DNA of 64,000 nt from Fibrella rubiginis (GTDB lineage Bacteria > Bacteroidota > Bacteroidia > Cytophagales > Spirosomataceae). The stretch covers positions 124,001 through 188,000 of the forward strand of contig NZ_JAFMYV010000007.1 of the NCBI RefSeq assembly GCF_017353185.1, given 5' to 3'. This document shows, one piece after another, positions 60,994 to 64,000 of this stretch. The notes beneath the pieces are model-generated. The model was not told where the DNA came from. It made no database searches and saw only the letters and a program-made list of their open reading frames with translations. The translations under genes and the position numbers were made by a program. How positions within the stretch are numbered: the stretch's first letter is position 1; each line of letters begins with the position of its first letter.

Positions 60994-62502
60994 ATGACCA
61001 CAGATCGGGAAAAAGTACGCCTCATTTTTGGCTTCAAACTAAAGCAACTCCGGCAGGAGCGTGGCCTGTCGACCTACGATCTGGCCGACAAAACAGGCTT
61101 GTCGCCGTCGTACCTCAACGAGATCGAAAAAGGCAAGAAGTACCCCAAAACGGAGAAGATCTTTGCCATTGCCAAAGCCCTCGAAACAGACTACGATGCG
61201 CTGGTATCACTGAAGGTAAGCAAGCAGCTGGAGGCCGTAGCTGAACTACTTAACTCAAACATTCTCAATGAGTTGCCATTAGAGTTGTTTGGCATTGAAC
61301 CGGGCTATTTTTTGGAAATGATGGCCGCAGCACCTGCCAAACTGAGTGCCTTTATCAACACCCTGATCGAAATTGGCCGGAACTATGACCTGCGCGTGGA
61401 ACAGTTTTATTACTCGGTGTTGCGCACGTATCAGGCCATGCACGACGCTTATTTCGACGATATCGAGCAACAGGCCGACCTCTTTCTGGCCAATCACCCC
61501 CTGCCCACCGCCCCCGTTGAGAGTCCGGCCTATTTGACGCAGGTGCTGGCAAGCGAGTACGGCTGTGGCCTTGTAACCTATGATGAAACAAGTTTGCCCG
61601 CCCTGGCTACACTACGTTCGGTGTTCATTCCCGAAACAAACAAGCTGCTGATTAATAAAGGGTTATCTGTAGGGCAGACAGCGTTTACGCTGGGGCGCGA
61701 GGTGGGCTACCGGCAGTTGGGCCTGACGCAGCGGCCACTGGAATCGTCGATGCTGGCAGCGGCATCGTTTGAGGAAGTGCTGAACAATTTCCGGGCATCC
61801 TATTTCGCGCGGGCTATCCTCATACCCCGCACACAGGTGCTGCCCATGCTGACCGACATCCTGGCGCAACCCACCTGGCGGCCCGACCGAATGTTGGCGG
61901 CGATGGCCTCCTTTGCCGTTACGCCGGAAATGTTTTTGTCACGGGTGATGAACCTGTTTGCCAGCCACTTCGGCCTGAAAGATCTGTTCTTTATCCGGTT
62001 TGATCAACCTACTGATCAACAGCGGTTTGTGATATCAAAAGAGCTGCATCTGAGCCGCCTTCATGCTCCTCACGGTGTTGCCCGCGACGAGCATTATTGC
62101 CGTAGGCAAGTGGCGCTGACCATGCTCAACGACATGCGTACGCAGCAAGCTGAAGGGCGCTGGAACGGGCAACCTTTTTGTCAGGCGCAGATCACGACCT
62201 ATGCTCCCAATGGACAAGCGTATCTCGTACTGTCCATTGCCAAATCGTCGCCGCCCTCTACCACCAATAGTAGCATCAACATTGGCTTACCCATCACCGA
62301 TGATCTTCGCCACGTCATCGCCTTTCTGGACGACCCCGCCATTCCCCGCACCGACGTCGGCGATACCTGCGAACGCTGCCCCATCACCGACTGCACCGTC
62401 CGCGCCGCCCCAGCCACGGTGTTGGCTAAAGGTGAGCAGGTTGAGCGTGTAAAATTGGCGATTGATGGGTTAAGAGAGAAAGGACTGGACAATGCACAAT
62501 GA
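60994..62502 (+). CDS. XRE-family regulator with IrrE-like and DUF2083 domains (short-chain fatty acyl regulator type)
   Basis: 502 residues. The N-terminal HTH (GFKLKQLRQERGLSTYDLADKTGLSPSYLNEIEKGKKYPKTEKIFAIAKAL, about 9-65) is followed by the ImmA/IrrE-like middle domain. Its protease motif is replaced by LGREVGYRQLG, so it is likely non-proteolytic. The C-terminal DUF2083 zinc/CoA-type end has GDTCERCPITDCTVRAAP. This is the RamB/PrpC-type family that controls acetate, propionate or glyoxylate metabolism. Divergent placement from pckA-fbp with a shared palindrome suggests control of gluconeogenesis (inference). The last residues are encoded by a large inverted repeat. Confidence 0.86.
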   Translation: MTTDREKVRLIFGFKLKQLRQERGLSTYDLADKTGLSPSYLNEIEKGKKYPKTEKIFAIAKALETDYDALVSLKVSKQLEAVAELLNSNILNELPLELFGIEPGYFLEMMAAAPAKLSAFINTLIEIGRNYDLRVEQFYYSVLRTYQAMHDAYFDDIEQQADLFLANHPLPTAPVESPAYLTQVLASEYGCGLVTYDETSLPALATLRSVFIPETNKLLINKGLSVGQTAFTLGREVGYRQLGLTQRPLESSMLAAASFEEVLNNFRASYFARAILIPRTQVLPMLTDILAQPTWRPDRMLAAMASFAVTPEMFLSRVMNLFASHFGLKDLFFIRFDQPTDQQRFVISKELHLSRLHAPHGVARDEHYCRRQVALTMLNDMRTQQAEGRWNGQPFCQAQITTYAPNGQAYLVLSIAKSSPPSTTNSSINIGLPITDDLRHVIAFLDDPAIPRTDVGDTCERCPITDCTVRAAPATVLAKGEQVERVKLAIDGLREKGLDNAQ

Positions 62503-62645
62503 AGCATGCATAATGGTTGTCGAGGCGAACGTACCACGGACTTTAGTCCGTAAATAGTGTGTAGCACATACGGACTAAAGTCCGTGGTACGTTCGCCTCG
62601 ACAACCATTATGCATGCTTCATTGTGCATTGTCCAGTCCTTTCTC
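62476..62645. repeat. Perfect 77-bp inverted repeat, 16-base loop
   Basis: Arms 62476-62552 and 62569-62645 match exactly. The outer part has GGACAATGCACAATGAAGCATG words. The inner part (GTCGAGGCGAACGTACCACGG, then ACTTTAGT) is a different word family, so two elements appear nested. The arm includes the stop codon and final nine codons of the preceding gene. Confidence 0.93.
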
Positions 62646-62706
62646 CCGAACTTTGCTACCCAAAACCCTCGTTACCCTCTAGCGACGCTTACAACCGCGA
62701 CTTGTT

Positions 62707-64000
62707 TTGAAAACCAAAGGCTTACTTAAGAATAAAATCAATATTGTCACGCTGGGCTGCTCGAAGAATCTGGTCGATTCGGAGACATTGTATACCCAAT
62801 TGCGGGGCAACGGCATGGCCGTCACGCACGAGTCGAAGAAGGATGATGCCAACATTGTGGTGATCAATACCTGCGGCTTCATCGACAATGCCAAAGAAGA
62901 ATCCATCAATACGATCCTGCGCTATGTCGATGCCAAAGAAGCGGGGGTGGTGGATAAAGTATACGTAACAGGTTGTTTGTCACACCGGTACAAGGATGAA
63001 CTGGAAGTGGAAATGCCCACTGTCGATGCGTGGTTTGGTACCAACGAACTGCCCCGATTACTAAAAACCCTCCGCGCCGATTACAAGCATGAGCTAGTGG
63101 GCGAACGGCTGCTGACCACCCCGGCGCACTACGCGTATTTGAAGATCGCCGAAGGTTGCGACCGCCCCTGTTCGTTCTGCGCCATCCCACTCATGCGCGG
63201 TCATCACGTCTCGCGCCCCATGGACGAGCTGGTGATGGAAGCCAGATCACTGGCCCGGCGTGGCACCAAAGAACTGATTCTCATTGCCCAGGATCTGACC
63301 TATTATGGCCTCGATCTGGATAAAAAACGCAGCCTCGCCACCCTCGTAGACCGCCTTGCCGACGTGGAGGGCATCGACTGGATACGGTTGCAATATGCCT
63401 ACCCGTCGGGTTTTCCGCTCGATGTGCTCGACGTCATGCGCGACCGGCCCAACGTCTGTAATTACCTCGACATGCCCCTGCAAACGGGGTCTACGGAGTT
63501 GCTGAAGCTGATGCGTCGGGGCATTACGCGCCAAAAAACGGAGGAACTGGTCCACACGATTCGCGAGAAAGTGCCGGGTATTCACCTGCGCACCACGCTC
63601 ATTGTGGGCCACCCCGGCGAAACTGACGCGCTCTTTGAGGAAACCCTTGACTTCGTCGACCGGATGCGCTTCGACCGGCTGGGCACGTTTACCTACTCGC
63701 ACGAAGATCAGACGCACTCATACTCCATGCCCGACGATATCCCTGCCGAGGTGAAACAGGAACGCGCCGATGCCATTATGGCCGTGCAGGAGGGTATTTC
63801 GCACGAAAAGAACCTTGCCAAAATCGGCCAAACCTACAACGTATTGTTTGACCGGAAGGAAGGCGGCTACTTCATCGGCCGCACTGAGTTCGACTCACCG
63901 GAAGTAGACAACGAAGTGCTGGTGCCCATCACCAAAAGCACCTACGTCCGCCTCGGCGACTTCGCCCCCGTCCGCATCACCGATGCACAGCCGTTTGATT
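62707..64000 (+). CDS. rimO: Ribosomal protein S12 methylthiotransferase RimO (3' end missing)
   Basis: About 431 residues are visible and no stop is reached, near the family's full length. The start is a TTG at 62707, because a stop lies in frame at 62680 and no ATG occurs between. The MTTase domain reads INIVTLGCSKNLVDSET with further Cys at NTCGF and VTGCLSHR. The radical-SAM motif CDRPCSFCAIPLMRG is present. A TRAM-like C-terminus begins near AKIGQTYNVLFDRKE. It adds a methylthio group to Asp of S12. Separated from the regulator by the 77-bp repeat. Confidence 0.93.
   Translation, partial: MKTKGLLKNKINIVTLGCSKNLVDSETLYTQLRGNGMAVTHESKKDDANIVVINTCGFIDNAKEESINTILRYVDAKEAGVVDKVYVTGCLSHRYKDELEVEMPTVDAWFGTNELPRLLKTLRADYKHELVGERLLTTPAHYAYLKIAEGCDRPCSFCAIPLMRGHHVSRPMDELVMEARSLARRGTKELILIAQDLTYYGLDLDKKRSLATLVDRLADVEGIDWIRLQYAYPSGFPLDVLDVMRDRPNVCNYLDMPLQTGSTELLKLMRRGITRQKTEELVHTIREKVPGIHLRTTLIVGHPGETDALFEETLDFVDRMRFDRLGTFTYSHEDQTHSYSMPDDIPAEVKQERADAIMAVQEGISHEKNLAKIGQTYNVLFDRKEGGYFIGRTEFDSPEVDNEVLVPITKSTYVRLGDFAPVRITDAQPFD

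Overview
The window is chromosomal DNA from a GC-rich member of the Bacteroidota, most probably a Cytophagales bacterium of the Spirosoma/Fibrella/Rudanella type. The clues are a PorP/SprF plus gliding-motility C-terminal (type IX secretion) pair, DUF4293 and DUF4295 proteins, promoters of the Bacteroidota form TTG-N19/20-TAnnTTTG, a DUF1501/PSD1 pair, a bacterial GGGP-synthase homologue, and many long intergenic inverted repeats. No species can be named from the sequence alone.

Layout. 0-4.5 kb: DUF4293 (partial), mnmD, msrC, a conserved small protein, and a membrane/cytosolic Fe-S electron-transfer pair. 4.6 kb: tRNA-Phe. 5-11 kb: DUF2279 protein, S41 peptidase, MscS channel, a GT-C-like membrane protein, an Uma2 nuclease-fold protein. 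11.4-16.4 kb: DUF1501 + PSD1 pair. 16.6-24.7 kb: lipoprotein, two ferritin-like proteins, ECF sigma factor, holin-like membrane protein, GGGP synthase, TonB-C protein, aspartate kinase, PorP/SprF. 25-34 kb: 1379-residue adhesin-like protein, ruvB, ArsR regulator, der, era.

34.3-47.5 kb is an integrative element inserted in the 3' end of an initiator tRNA-fMet gene. An 18-bp copy of the tRNA end (34349-34366) is repeated at 47475-47492. The element carries a tyrosine integrase, an RteC-like protein, an excisionase-type HTH protein, a VRR-NUC nuclease, a RepA-like ATPase, a Toprim/zinc-finger primase-like protein and a cluster of eight GTTTCC/GGAAAC hexamers that looks like a replication origin. 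It also carries one lone virion-like protein, decayed gene copies, an overlapping ADP-ribosyltransferase/XRE pair that looks like a toxin-antitoxin or anti-phage module, and an AT-rich pair whose outer gene is AbiJ-like. Just outside attR is a very AT-rich 902-residue protein with an apparent HEPN motif, a STAND NTPase core and a helical C-terminus. So the tRNA-fMet locus behaves as a defence/mobile hot spot. The ADP-ribosyltransferase/XRE pair and the HEPN-STAND protein are the best candidates for an undescribed system.

50.7-64 kb returns to ordinary content: a class II Fic protein with its own operator-like palindrome, an SSS symporter, an LLM oxidoreductase, inositol oxygenase, rpmG, DUF4295, ftsY, fructose-bisphosphatase, PEP carboxykinase with a divergent metabolic regulator, and rimO (partial).

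Throughout the chromosome, gene ends are separated by long inverted repeats with arms up to 77 bp. Their word families recur at distant loci, and one of them appears to have entered the coding sequence of era.
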